This document shows positions 24,780 to 33,190 of a stretch of DNA of 64,000 nt, piece by piece (within the stretch, counting starts at the first letter, position 1; each line of letters starts with the position of its first letter). The DNA is from Comamonas odontotermitis (lineage in GTDB: Bacteria; Pseudomonadota; Gammaproteobacteria; Burkholderiales; Burkholderiaceae_C). The stretch is taken from positions 2,108,001 to 2,172,000 of the forward strand of contig NZ_CP083451.1 in the NCBI RefSeq assembly GCF_020080045.1. The letters run 5' to 3'. The notes beneath the pieces were generated by a model. It was not told the origin of the DNA. It searched no databases and saw nothing but the letters and a program-made list of their open reading frames with translations. Both the position numbers and the translations under genes were made by a program.

Positions 24780-26516
24780 CTAGCGTTTGCGCCACGCCTG
24801 GGTCTTCTGCGTCAGCCACCAGCCTGCCGCCTGGTAGAGCACGGTCACCACGCAGCTGATGGCGGCAATCATCACGGCCATGGCGGCGGCGGCGGCCATG
24901 TCGCCCGCTTCGTCCAGGTTCAGGATGGCAACGGCGCCCAGCCGCGTATCCGGTGAATACAGAAACACCACGGCCGAGATCGTCGTCATCGCCGCAACGA
25001 AGAAGTAGCGCGACACTTCCAGGAGGGCGGGCAGGCACATGGGCAAGGTCACCTTGAACAAGGTGCGGTAGAAAGGCACCTTCAGCGACGCACTCACGGC
25101 TTCGAACTCGCCATCGATGGCCTTGAGCGCAGTCACCAGGGTCATGTGGCCGGTGGTGTAGTAATGCATCACCGTGCACAGCACCATGAGCGGCATGGTC
25201 TGGTACAGAAAATTGAGCGGATTGCCCGGCGCATTGAAGAAAAAGATATAGCCCAGGCCCAGCACCAGTCCGGGCACAGCCATGGGCACCATGGCCAGAA
25301 GGCGCAGCACCGGGCGAACGGCGTTCATGCCCTTGGTCTTTTCCAGCAGGTAGGCGCCGGTGAACACGACCACGGGGCCGGCAATTGCGGCGCTCACCGC
25401 CATGGTGAGGCTGTTGAAGATGGCAGTATCGACACCGGCATCCACCAGGCCACTGGTGTAGTGCGACAAGGTCAGGCCCAGCTGGTACGGCCAGAACTGC
25501 ACGAGCGATGCAAAGATCGCCATGCCGAACATGGCCAGCATCAGCGCCGCCATGCCCCAGGCGAGCACTGCGCAGGTGCGGTCGGTGGCCGCGTGCCTGG
25601 TAGGCTGCAGCACCACGGCGCGCGCCGTCAGCACCGAGGTCTGCTTTTTCTGCACCTGGCGGTCAATCAGGTAGGTGATGACGGCAGGCAGCAACAGCAA
25701 CAAGGCCACCACAGCACCGCGCTGAAAATCCTGCTGGCCGATCACGAGCTTGAAGACATCGGTGGCCAGCATGTTGAAATTGCCGCCAATCACCTTAGGA
25801 ATTCCAAAATCGGTGATCACTAGGGTGAATACCACCAGCGCTGCCGACACCACGCCATAGCGCGCGGCAGGCAGGGTGACGGTGAGAAACTGGCGCGTGC
25901 GGCTCGCCCCCAGGGCGGTAGCGGCTTCGTAGAGGCGCTGGTCGCCCACGGCCAGCGCGGTCACCATGATCATCAGGGCATGGGGAAAGGTGGCAAAACA
26001 CTGGGCGAGCACGATGCCGGGCGCGCCGTAGATGCTGTCAAAGCCGAAAGCCTGCACCGTGCCCTTGAAGACGCCCTGGTTGCCAAACCAGTAGATGAGC
26101 GAGATGGCCGACAAAAGCGATGGCGCGAGCAGCGGCAGCAGGCTGATGCTGCGCAGCACGCCCTTGCCACGGATGCCAGAGCGCGTGATGGCATAGGCAA
26201 ACCCAAAAGCCAGAGGCACCACGAACACGGTCACCAGCAGCGACACCCAGATGCTGTTCCACAGGCTGCGCAGCAAGGCTGGAGACTGGAAGTACTGGAT
26301 GAACCGGGCCAGGCCCGCGCCCTCCCCGTTCTGCCCGGGGGCAAATGCGTGGCTGAGCAAGGCAGCCAGCGGAGCCAGCAGCCCGACGACCAGCAGCGCG
26401 GTGAGAAGAAGCAGCCCGGCGTGCGCCATGCGATCAGCGGGGGCTGTGCGAATACCCGCGCTGCGCAAGCCCGATGGAGCCGTGCCGCTATTCAGGGTGG
26501 TGGTGGAAGAAGTCAT
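24780..26516 (-). CDS. phnU: 2-aminoethylphosphonate ABC transporter, fused double permease
   Basis: 578 residues with about 12 membrane helices: two binding-protein-dependent permease domains fused in one chain. Each half carries an EAA loop that contacts the ATPase: EAATALGASRTRQFLTVTLP in the first and EAVSASLKVPFYRTLFKVTL in the second. Fused permeases of this kind are the PhnU2-type subunit of aminoethylphosphonate importers, where other systems have separate PhnU and PhnV. ATG 26516 is chosen because GGAGC lies just upstream. The 128-bp gap after the ATPase gene and the 97-bp gap before the FAD gene both hold copies of a dispersed repeat. Confidence 0.85.
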   Translation of the reverse strand: MTSSTTTLNSGTAPSGLRSAGIRTAPADRMAHAGLLLLTALLVVGLLAPLAALLSHAFAPGQNGEGAGLARFIQYFQSPALLRSLWNSIWVSLLVTVFVVPLAFGFAYAITRSGIRGKGVLRSISLLPLLAPSLLSAISLIYWFGNQGVFKGTVQAFGFDSIYGAPGIVLAQCFATFPHALMIMVTALAVGDQRLYEAATALGASRTRQFLTVTLPAARYGVVSAALVVFTLVITDFGIPKVIGGNFNMLATDVFKLVIGQQDFQRGAVVALLLLLPAVITYLIDRQVQKKQTSVLTARAVVLQPTRHAATDRTCAVLAWGMAALMLAMFGMAIFASLVQFWPYQLGLTLSHYTSGLVDAGVDTAIFNSLTMAVSAAIAGPVVVFTGAYLLEKTKGMNAVRPVLRLLAMVPMAVPGLVLGLGYIFFFNAPGNPLNFLYQTMPLMVLCTVMHYYTTGHMTLVTALKAIDGEFEAVSASLKVPFYRTLFKVTLPMCLPALLEVSRYFFVAAMTTISAVVFLYSPDTRLGAVAILNLDEAGDMAAAAAMAVMIAAISCVVTVLYQAAGWWLTQKTQAWRKR

Positions 26517-26600
26517 AAAGCTCCGAAAGCCCGCTGCCGCCTGCACTGCGCGGCCTGAGCGCCCAAGGGCCGTTGTTGTCTAAGCCCGGCGCGGTTTCTA

Positions 26601-26652
26601 GTGAAATCAGGCACTAGCGCCCGTCCATCAAGCGCTGGCAGCTATCAATATT
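26601..26652. repeat. Dispersed intergenic repeat, copy B
   Basis: Contains GCGCCCGTCCATCAAGCGC and CAGCTATCAATA. Most of its bases match copy C at 49785-49824 over ~37 bp. It overlaps the last codons of the ATPase gene and fills the operon gap. Confidence 0.65.
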
Positions 26653-27865
26653 TCTGCGCAAAAATCTTCAACTGTGTGGCGTTGACCGAGAACTGCAGCC
26701 AGCGGCCAGGCTGCACATCGAGCTGGGTCCACTGCGCAAGCGACAGCTGCAGCTGAATGCGCTGCTCGGGCAGGCGCGGCACTTCGGCGTGCACGATGCA
26801 GGTGGCGCCCAGAAATTCCATGTGTTCGACACGGCCCGTCCACACGGGCGCGCCCGTCGCGGGCGGCACGCTGGCGGCAGGCGGCATTGCCGTGCAGTTG
26901 TGCACGCTGCAGTCCTCGGGGCGCAGGTACACATCGAGCGCCTGGCCTTTGGCGAGCTGCGGCGTCTGCGGGCAGAACAGCTTGTGGCCACCCAGGGTGA
27001 TGCCGCCGTCTCCGGCCGCAATGGCCTGGAGCTTGTTGGCCTTGCCGATGAATTCGGCCACAAAGGGGGTGGCGGGCCGCTGGTAAATCTCCATCGGCGT
27101 GCCCACCTGCTCCACCACGCCATGGTTCATCACCACCACCCGGTCGGCGATGGCCATGGCCTCTTCCTGGTCGTGCGTGACCATGATGGTCGTCACGTAC
27201 AGGCGCTGCTGCAGTGCCCGGATTTCATTGCGCAGGTGTACGCGCACCGTGGCGTCGAGCGCAGACAGGGGTTCGTCCAGCAGCAGCATGCCGGGCGACA
27301 TGGCTAGCGCCCGGGCCAATGCCACGCGCTGCTGCTGTCCGCCCGAGAGTTGCGCCGGGTATTTGGGGCCGCTGCCCGACAGGCCTACCGTCTCCAGCAA
27401 GGCATGCACCTTCTGCGCCACCAGGCTTTTGGGCTGGCGTTGGCTCACGAGGCCGTAGGCCACGTTGTCCGCCACGGTCAGATTGGGAAACAGCGCATAC
27501 GACTGGAACACGATGCCGTAGTCGCGCTGGGCGGCAGGCAGCTCGGAGATGTTCTTGCCGTCCTGCCACACCTCGCCGCTGGTCTGCGCTTCCAGCCCTG
27601 CAATCGCCCGCAGCAAGGTGGTCTTGCCGCAGCCCGAAGGCCCCAGAAAGCACACCAGCTCGCCGCGCTGGATCTGCAGGCTGACCGATTGCAGCGCGGT
27701 AAAGCTGCCGTAGCGCTTGTGCAGATGACGAATGTCAAGGTACGGGACACCCGTATCCTGCGGGCGCGCCGCCGGCGCGCCCAGGGGCTCAAATGCGTAC
27801 GACGTGTCACGCAACGGCAAGGGGGCCGTTGCGGCGGCGCTCTGTCCGGTCAGTTCTGCATTCAT
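26645..27865 (-). CDS. phnT: 2-aminoethylphosphonate ABC transporter ATP-binding protein
   Basis: 406 residues. GPSGCGKTT is Walker A, LSGGQQQRVALARAL the ABC signature, MLLLDEPLSALD Walker B. A ~100-residue C-terminal extension (LRPEDCSV, AEVPRLPEQ) is a TOBE-type regulatory domain as in MalK/PotA-like ATPases. It powers the fused permease encoded downstream. ATG 27865 is chosen; it lies 20 nt after the stop of the binding-protein gene, and the first ~55 residues before YLDIRHLHKRYG are an unusual low-complexity leader. Position in the operon rather than its own sequence gives the substrate. Confidence 0.87.
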   Translation of the reverse strand: MNAELTGQSAAATAPLPLRDTSYAFEPLGAPAARPQDTGVPYLDIRHLHKRYGSFTALQSVSLQIQRGELVCFLGPSGCGKTTLLRAIAGLEAQTSGEVWQDGKNISELPAAQRDYGIVFQSYALFPNLTVADNVAYGLVSQRQPKSLVAQKVHALLETVGLSGSGPKYPAQLSGGQQQRVALARALAMSPGMLLLDEPLSALDATVRVHLRNEIRALQQRLYVTTIMVTHDQEEAMAIADRVVVMNHGVVEQVGTPMEIYQRPATPFVAEFIGKANKLQAIAAGDGGITLGGHKLFCPQTPQLAKGQALDVYLRPEDCSVHNCTAMPPAASVPPATGAPVWTGRVEHMEFLGATCIVHAEVPRLPEQRIQLQLSLAQWTQLDVQPGRWLQFSVNATQLKIFAQKY

Positions 27866-27885
27866 GGACGCTGTTTCCCGCTCGC

Positions 27886-28920
27886 TCACTTCTTGGCTTC
27901 GCTTTTGGCGTCGTAACGCTTGGTCCACTCGGCCAGCACGCGTTCGCGGCTATCGGCCATCTTGCCGAAATCCAGCGGAATCAGGCGCGATTCGTAGTCG
28001 GCAGGAATATTGGCCAGCTTGGGCGCCACGCCGGGCATGGTGGTGACGGCAAAGTTCTTGCCATACAGCTCCATGGCATCCTTGCTCACGGCCCAGTCCA
28101 CCAGCTTCTGGGCGGCCTGCTCATGCTTGGTACCCTTGTAGATGCTGATGCCTTCCAGATCCCAGCCCAGACCTTCCTTGGGGAAGACGAGGTCGATAGG
28201 CGCGCCCTTGGCCTTGTTGGCGTGGCCACGGTATTCGAACGAGATGCCAGCAACGTACTCGCCCTGGGCAGCCATGTTGCAGGGCTTGGAGCCCGAGTGG
28301 GTGTACTGGGCGATGTTCTCGTGCAGCGCGTCCATGTACTTCCAGCCGCCGCCCTTGCCGTTGTCATCACCAAACAGCTGCAGCCAGGCGGCCACGTCGA
28401 AGTAGCCGGTACCGCTCGATGCAGGGTTGGGCATCACGACCTGGCCCTTGAACTCCGGCTTGGTCAGGTCTTGCCAGCTGGTGGGCAAAGGAATATTGCG
28501 CTTCTTCGCTTCGACCGTGTTGAAGCAGATGGTGGCGCCGAACACGTCCATGCCCACCCAGTGCGGTGGGTTCTTGCTGTCGCGGTACTTGGCGGTAATG
28601 GCTTCCAGGCCCTTGGGCGCGTAGCCTTGCAGCATGTCGTTCTTGTCGAAAATGGCCAGGCTCGATGCAGCCACGCCCATGATCACGTCCGCCTTGGGGT
28701 TGGCCTTTTCGGCGAGCAGCTTGGCGGTGATGACGCCCGTCGAATCGCGCACCCACTTGATTGCGATATCGGGGTTGCTCTTGGTGAAGGCGGTTTCGTA
28801 GGCCTTGAGCTGGTCGATTTCCAGCGCGGTATAGACCGTCAGCTCGGTCTTTTGGGCATATGCCGCACCTGCGGCCACCAATGCGGCTGCGGCCGCCACG
28901 AGCTTCTTCCAGTTTTGCAT
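27886..28920 (-). CDS. phnS: 2-aminoethylphosphonate ABC transporter periplasmic binding protein
   Basis: 344 residues. Signal peptide MQNWKKLVAAAAALVAAGAA with cleavage after YAQ. The mature protein starts TELTVYTALEIDQLKAYE, the form of extracellular solute-binding proteins of the iron/spermidine/phosphonate type; FEYRGHANKAKGAPIDLVFP and GWDLEGISIYKG are typical of PhnS2. It delivers aminoethylphosphonate to the permease and ATPase encoded next. ATG 28920 is chosen because AGGAAAG precedes it and the signal peptide starts there. It is the first gene of the five-gene operon; the 180-bp upstream gap shared with the divergent RNase H-like gene should hold the promoter. Confidence 0.87.
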   Translation of the reverse strand: MQNWKKLVAAAAALVAAGAAYAQKTELTVYTALEIDQLKAYETAFTKSNPDIAIKWVRDSTGVITAKLLAEKANPKADVIMGVAASSLAIFDKNDMLQGYAPKGLEAITAKYRDSKNPPHWVGMDVFGATICFNTVEAKKRNIPLPTSWQDLTKPEFKGQVVMPNPASSGTGYFDVAAWLQLFGDDNGKGGGWKYMDALHENIAQYTHSGSKPCNMAAQGEYVAGISFEYRGHANKAKGAPIDLVFPKEGLGWDLEGISIYKGTKHEQAAQKLVDWAVSKDAMELYGKNFAVTTMPGVAPKLANIPADYESRLIPLDFGKMADSRERVLAEWTKRYDAKSEAKK

Positions 28921-29100
28921 TCCGAACTTTCCTGCGTTGTATGGGATGGATCGGCAGGAAGTATCTGAATGTTCTGTGACCTCGGCATGGCATATCGATG
29001 AAGCTTTTGTGACGTATTGCCGCGTCGCCGCCATGGGGCAATGGCCTGGGGAAAGGATATGCAACATACGTCACGCATGGCCGACTGCTATGCTGCAGCC

Positions 29101-29538
29101 ATGCAATCCTCACTCTGGACCGTCCATGTCGACGGCAGCGCCCTCCCCAATCCCGGGCGCATGCGCATTGGCGGCGCGGCCCTGGCGCCCAATGGGCAAA
29201 GCCACAGTTTCAGCGTGGCACTGCCCGGCACGGGTTGCAACAACGAAGCCGAAGCGCGTGCCGCCATCCATGCGCTGCACTGGTTGCAGCAACTGGGCGC
29301 GCGCGAGGTACTGCTCTATACCGACAACAGCATTCTTGCCGAACAACTGGCGCGAGCCCCTGCCAAGCCTATCGCGCGGCTGGCCGATATTTATGACAAG
29401 GCGCGCGCCCTGCTGGCGGGGTTCGACCGTGTGCAGGTTCAGTGGATTCCCAGGCACAGGAATACTGTGGCGGATAGTTTGGCCAGGGGTGACGGTGAAC
29501 AGGCCATGGAGGGGCGCAACACGGTCGCTGGTCGGTAA
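29101..29538 (+). CDS. RNase H-like protein
   Basis: 145 residues, RNase HI fold. The four acidic positions expected for catalysis are visible: Asp in VHVDGSALPNPG, Glu in NNEAEARAAIH, Asp in LYTDNSILAEQ and Asp in HRNTVADSLARG. This pattern fits the short RNase HI relatives that lack the basic handle of E. coli RnhA. It probably cuts RNA in RNA-DNA hybrids; a main cellular rnhA is expected elsewhere. ATG 29101 is chosen because the domain begins there; in-frame ATGs at 29059 and 29017 add unlike sequence. Confidence 0.75.
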   Translation: MQSSLWTVHVDGSALPNPGRMRIGGAALAPNGQSHSFSVALPGTGCNNEAEARAAIHALHWLQQLGAREVLLYTDNSILAEQLARAPAKPIARLADIYDKARALLAGFDRVQVQWIPRHRNTVADSLARGDGEQAMEGRNTVAGR

Positions 29539-29637
29539 GATCCTGTTCAAAGGACCGTAGCGCCTGTGTTTGCAGGAAGCGTGTTGCCATCCCTATTGAA
29601 ATTTCTCCATCCACCTGCGATGCAGCCCTTCACCGGC

Positions 29638-30768
29638 TCAACGCCTGGCGCGGTATGCCGCCCTGGCGAAATTGCGGCCCATGCGAGCCGCTCGGGCTGA
29701 TTGCGCAGGGCTGCGCGACGAGCCGCGTGCGCCCTCTGATTCACGACTTTTCGCAACACCAGCAGCAGCGGCATGCGCAGTCCCTGCTGCAGTTGATTTC
29801 TGGATGGCATCCGCCTGCAGGCGTTCGATATCCCGCTGCAACTGGCTTTTCTGTGCATGGAACTGCTGGTCCATCAGCGCAATCTGGTGCGCATGCTGGC
29901 TCATCGTGGCCTGCAGGTCCTGCTGCAATTGCTGGGCTCTGGTTTGTGATTGGCTCCACTGCGCCTCCACCTCCGCCGCCTGCAACTGCAAGGCCTTGCG
30001 CTCGGCGTGCCAGTCCACCTCCAGCCTGGCCAGCTTTTCCTGCTCGGCCCGGTGCGCAGCCATCCACTGCTTGACCTCCTGCCGGGCGCGGTCAATGTCC
30101 TGCAGCGCGCGGTGCTGCTGCGCCTGGGCGGCTGCATGCTGCTCACGCAGATGTTCCGCATGGGCCCGGTCTACCTCATCGCGCGCCTTGCGGCTGGCAG
30201 ACAACTCCTGTTCCAGCGCCTGCAGGCGCTGCTGCTGCTGAGCGGCAAACTGGTCCTTCTGGCGGGCGCCCTGCTCCAGCTCGGCCAGGCGCGCGCCCTG
30301 CATCTTGATCTGCGCATGGGCCACGGCCAGCGATTGCTCCAACGAAGCCCGTTGCTGGGCCATGGCTGCCTGCTCCTGTGCCAGGGCGTTCTTTTCGGCG
30401 TCCAGCGCCTGCCGAGCGGCCTGCAACTGCTCGCGCTCCTGCGCCAGTTGCGCCTGCGCGGCATCCACCGCCTGGTGCATCGCCGCATCCCACAGGGCCT
30501 GCGCAGCCTGCAGAACCGGCGCTGGTGCCGATGTGCCCCTGCCCTCCTCTGCGACAGGTACGGTGCCGCTGCCCTTGAGTTGCGCCATGCGGGGCCCCAA
30601 GGTGGCAAACCACTCCTCCAGCATGGGGCTGACGGTATTGGGCGAGCCGCGCCCAATCTTCTGGCGCACCCGCTCGATCGTGGGGCGTTTGCCCTCCAGC
30701 AGCAGCGCGTCGGCCGCTGCCCAGACATCGTCGCGCTGGATGGCGCGCTGGCTACGCAAATTTTCCAT
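29638..30768 (-). CDS. KfrA-like DNA-binding coiled-coil protein
   Basis: 376 residues. Residues 1-60 (RDDVWAAADALLLEGKRPT, then RVRQKIGRGSPNTV) form the KfrA N-terminal helix-turn-helix domain known from broad-host-range plasmids. Residues ~100-330 are a very long Ala/Gln/Glu-rich coiled coil with few breaks. The tail is basic (RSPAQSARAARMGRNFARA). On plasmids KfrA represses its own promoter and forms nucleoprotein complexes that aid partition. Here it is chromosomal and divergent from a tyrosine recombinase across a 104-bp gap with inverted repeats. Likely an autorepressor that also controls the recombinase; that is inference. Confidence 0.78.
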   Translation of the reverse strand: MENLRSQRAIQRDDVWAAADALLLEGKRPTIERVRQKIGRGSPNTVSPMLEEWFATLGPRMAQLKGSGTVPVAEEGRGTSAPAPVLQAAQALWDAAMHQAVDAAQAQLAQEREQLQAARQALDAEKNALAQEQAAMAQQRASLEQSLAVAHAQIKMQGARLAELEQGARQKDQFAAQQQQRLQALEQELSASRKARDEVDRAHAEHLREQHAAAQAQQHRALQDIDRARQEVKQWMAAHRAEQEKLARLEVDWHAERKALQLQAAEVEAQWSQSQTRAQQLQQDLQATMSQHAHQIALMDQQFHAQKSQLQRDIERLQADAIQKSTAAGTAHAAAAGVAKSRESEGARGSSRSPAQSARAARMGRNFARAAYRARR

Positions 30769-30792
30769 GGTTCACCCGGTTTTCTGGTTTAC

Positions 30793-30817
30793 TATCGATA
30801 AGAGGTATTTATCGATA
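30793..30817. promoter_or_regulatory. Candidate KfrA-type operator (inverted repeat)
   Basis: Two copies of the palindrome TATCGATA are separated by nine bases (30793-30800 and 30810-30817). They lie 25 bp upstream of the kfrA-like start and about 55 bp before the recombinase start, so one regulator could control both promoters. Further AT-rich repeats (TGTAATACAT, GATGTAATA) follow to 30870. Confidence 0.5.
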
Positions 30818-30872
30818 CTTTCATTGGTATTTAATGTAATACATCATACATTAGATGTAATATTTATTCAAT

Positions 30873-31997
30873 ATGAAATCCAACAATCCACGCCGTGGCG
30901 CTTTGCAACCCCTTTTGGCAGCCCTGTCCACTACCGATGTGCTGCCACTGCAGGCGGACGCCCTGTCGCAGGCGGCGCGCACGGCTTTGGACGCCTTGCG
31001 GCTGGAGGCCGAATCGGCCAATACCACGCACAGCTACCAAAGCGCCCTGCGCTACTGGGCCGCGTGGTACTGGCTGCGCTACCGGCAGGCCATTGCCCTG
31101 CCCTTGTCTGTTACTGCGGTGCTGCAATTCATTGCAGACCACGGCGAACGCGTCTTGGAAGACGGGCTGGCCTGCGACCTGCCCGCATCCATCGACGCGC
31201 AACTGGTGCAGGCGGGCTTCAAGGGGAAAACGGGGGCTCTGGCGCATTCCACGCTGGTGCACCGGATTGCCGTGCTCTCCAAGGCGCACAGCCGCAAGGC
31301 GCTCACCAACCCGTGCCGCGATGCCGAGGTGCGCGAAGCCCTCTCCCACTTGCGCAAGGCCTATGCACGGCGAGGGGCACTGGCTCAGAAAAAGGCTGCG
31401 CTGACGCGGCTTCCGCTGGAGCAGTTGCTGGCCACCTGCGACGACAGCCTCAGAGGTCGGCGCGACCGCGCACTACTGCTGTTTGCCTGGGCGAGCGGCG
31501 GCAGGCGTCGCTCGGAGGTGGCCGAGGCGCGCATGGAGTGGCTGCAGCCCATGGGGCCGCACCAATACCTGTATGACCTGCGCCTGTCCAAGACGAATCA
31601 ATCAGGGGTGGATCGTCCAGAAAATTTGAAGCCTGTTGTAGGCCCTGCCGGCGTGGCGCTGGCGCATTGGCTGCAGGCCGCAGGTATCAGCGAGGGGCCC
31701 ATCTTTCGGCGAATCTTCAGGAATGGACGGGTGGGCGACACGGCACTGACGCCACTGTCCGTAAACAACATCGTCAAGGAGCGCTGCGCCTTGGCGGGCA
31801 TTGACGGCAATTTTTCGGCGCATTCGCTGCGCTCGGGCTTTGTGACCGAAGCCGGACGCCAGAACATGGCCTTGGTCGACACAATGGCCATGACGGGCCA
31901 CCAGAGCGCCTCCACCGTCCTGGGCTACTTCCGCGCCGAGGCGCCGCTGGCCAACAAGGCGGCCCGCCTGCTCGAAGACCCCGGCACAGAGGTGTGA
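30873..31997 (+). CDS. Tyrosine-family site-specific recombinase
   Basis: 374 residues. An N-terminal SAM-like core-binding domain (TTHSYQSALRYWAAWYW, residues ~50-160) precedes the catalytic domain. Catalytic residues are visible: Arg in GGRRRSEV, Lys in RLSKTNQ, HSLR in FSAHSLRSGF, His in TGHQSASTV and the nucleophile Tyr in VLGYFR. It is not XerC or XerD by length and sequence and has no phage genes beside it. It is divergent from the KfrA-like gene, and the tRNA-Pro 1 kb downstream is separated from it by another gene. It may act on plasmid or chromosome sites; the target is unknown. Confidence 0.85.
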   Translation: MKSNNPRRGALQPLLAALSTTDVLPLQADALSQAARTALDALRLEAESANTTHSYQSALRYWAAWYWLRYRQAIALPLSVTAVLQFIADHGERVLEDGLACDLPASIDAQLVQAGFKGKTGALAHSTLVHRIAVLSKAHSRKALTNPCRDAEVREALSHLRKAYARRGALAQKKAALTRLPLEQLLATCDDSLRGRRDRALLLFAWASGGRRRSEVAEARMEWLQPMGPHQYLYDLRLSKTNQSGVDRPENLKPVVGPAGVALAHWLQAAGISEGPIFRRIFRNGRVGDTALTPLSVNNIVKERCALAGIDGNFSAHSLRSGFVTEAGRQNMALVDTMAMTGHQSASTVLGYFRAEAPLANKAARLLEDPGTEV

Positions 31998-32017
31998 CAG
32001 AAGACAGGTAGGCAGCC

Positions 32018-32845
32018 CTAATGCCGCAATTGCAGTACCTGCGTCACCAGCATCAGGCCGCCCAGCAGCACTAGCTGGTGCAGCATGTAATAAGGCAGGC
32101 TGTGCCGGCCCAGCCAAGCCAGCAGGCGCACGGCACCTGCCGTGGCCGGGCGCGACCACCAGGCGCGCGCGCTGCCGCTTGCCTGCGAAAACCATTGCCG
32201 GCCCGCCACAAAACCCAGCAGCATGATGCCCAGCCATGGCAGCAGCGGCACATAGTCTTCAGTGCGTGGCTTGGTGGTGATCAGGCCCAGTACGCTGCCT
32301 GCCCTGCCGTTGAGCCACTGCATCCACTCTGGCGGCAGGCTGCCTGCCATGTGCCGATAGACAGGCGGCAGTGCAATGGCGATGGCAGCGACCGCCAGCA
32401 AAAGCCACGAAGGCGCGCCGCGCCATGCGCGCACCATCAGCAGCATGACGGCCATACCATGCAGCACCCCGAAATAGATATAGCTGTGCGGAAACATCAG
32501 GTAGGAGCCCATGCTGACCGCCAGTGCGCAGGCCACCACCACGCCCCAACGGCGCAGAAAGCGCCCCCAGGGCACGTTCTGCGCCAGGGCCACGGCCTGC
32601 GCGAGGCCCGCGCAGAACAGAAACAGGCTCACGATGGCGGTGCGCTGCCAGACCCAGAATGGGTCGCGGTAGAAATCCTGGGCCCAGATGCCCAGATAGC
32701 TCAGGTCGAAGCAGAAGTGAAATGCTGTCATCCACACCATCGCGAGACCTCGCAGTGCATCCAACCGGTCCAGACGACCGGAGGTACGGGAGGCTGCGGC
32801 AGTTTTCGGGGCTCGGCTCATGCAGAAGATGGATTGGGCAGGCAT
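32018..32845 (-). CDS. DUF1624 / heparan-alpha-glucosaminide N-acetyltransferase-like membrane protein
   Basis: About 275 residues with around seven or eight membrane helices. RLDRLDALRGLAMVWMTAFHFCFDLSYL is the start of the DUF1624 (HGSNAT catalytic-like) domain, with the conserved Asp-Arg and His-x3-Asp residues; FCAGLAQAVALAQN and LPWLGIMLLGFVAGR follow the family pattern. Such proteins are thought to be membrane acyltransferases acting on sugars, but bacterial substrates are not established. The start is uncertain: ATG at 32845, 32821 or 32908 are all in frame and none has a clear ribosome site. It is convergent with the recombinase. Confidence 0.75.
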   Translation of the reverse strand: MPAQSIFCMSRAPKTAAASRTSGRLDRLDALRGLAMVWMTAFHFCFDLSYLGIWAQDFYRDPFWVWQRTAIVSLFLFCAGLAQAVALAQNVPWGRFLRRWGVVVACALAVSMGSYLMFPHSYIYFGVLHGMAVMLLMVRAWRGAPSWLLLAVAAIAIALPPVYRHMAGSLPPEWMQWLNGRAGSVLGLITTKPRTEDYVPLLPWLGIMLLGFVAGRQWFSQASGSARAWWSRPATAGAVRLLAWLGRHSLPYYMLHQLVLLGGLMLVTQVLQLRH

Positions 32846-32916
32846 TCCTGCACTATAGCGGCCCCGCAGCACACGATCAGCGGTTGGCAATCCGTGAGCG
32901 GGCCGCACATGGCCAA

Positions 32917-32947
32917 AGAAAAACCCGCTGCAATTGCTTGCAGCGGG
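32917..32947 (-). terminator. Intrinsic terminator of tRNA-Pro copy 1
   Basis: CCCGCTGCAA pairs with TTGCAGCGGG (10-bp stem, 4-nt loop) followed on the minus strand by TTTTTC. The same hairpin follows the other two tRNA-Pro genes. Confidence 0.85.
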
Positions 32948-32957
32948 TGTTCAATAG

Positions 32958-33034
32958 TGGTCGGAGCGGCGGGATTCGAACTCGCGACCCTCTGCTCCCA
33001 AAGCAGATGCGCTACCAGACTGCGCTACGCTCCG
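32958..33034 (-). tRNA. tRNA-Pro (anticodon UGG), copy 1
   Basis: 77 nt including an encoded CCA end. On the minus strand it starts CGGAGCGTAGCGCAG and ends CCGCTCCGACCA. The acceptor stem CGGAGCG/CGCTCCG pairs fully, the D-loop has TGGTAGCGC, the anticodon loop reads CTTTGGGAG (TGG) and the T-arm has GTTCGAATC. It is identical to the copies at 45882 and 46075. Confidence 0.97.
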
Positions 33035-33044
33035 ACAAGCTAGC

Positions 33045-33074
33045 ATTATAGCCAGGTTTTTTCGGGGTTTTCAA
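33045..33074 (-). promoter_or_regulatory. Promoter of tRNA-Pro copy 1
   Basis: On the minus strand, TTGAAA and a perfect TATAAT are separated by 18 bases; the -10 box ends 11 nt before the mature tRNA. Confidence 0.6.
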
Positions 33075-33190
33075 GTGGTTTGCATATTCGGGCGGAAAAA
33101 TACCGCAGCGCCGGTAGGTCTTCGCCATCTGGCTGAGGCGTATCGCGTATCGAGCTGCTTCACCAGGTGCCCCGCACGGAGCGCTTTGGC

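Noticed and set aside
29638..33034. Prophage or integrative element ended by tRNA-Pro
   Set aside because: The recombinase is not next to the tRNA, no phage or conjugation genes are present, and no truncated tRNA copy marks an attachment site.
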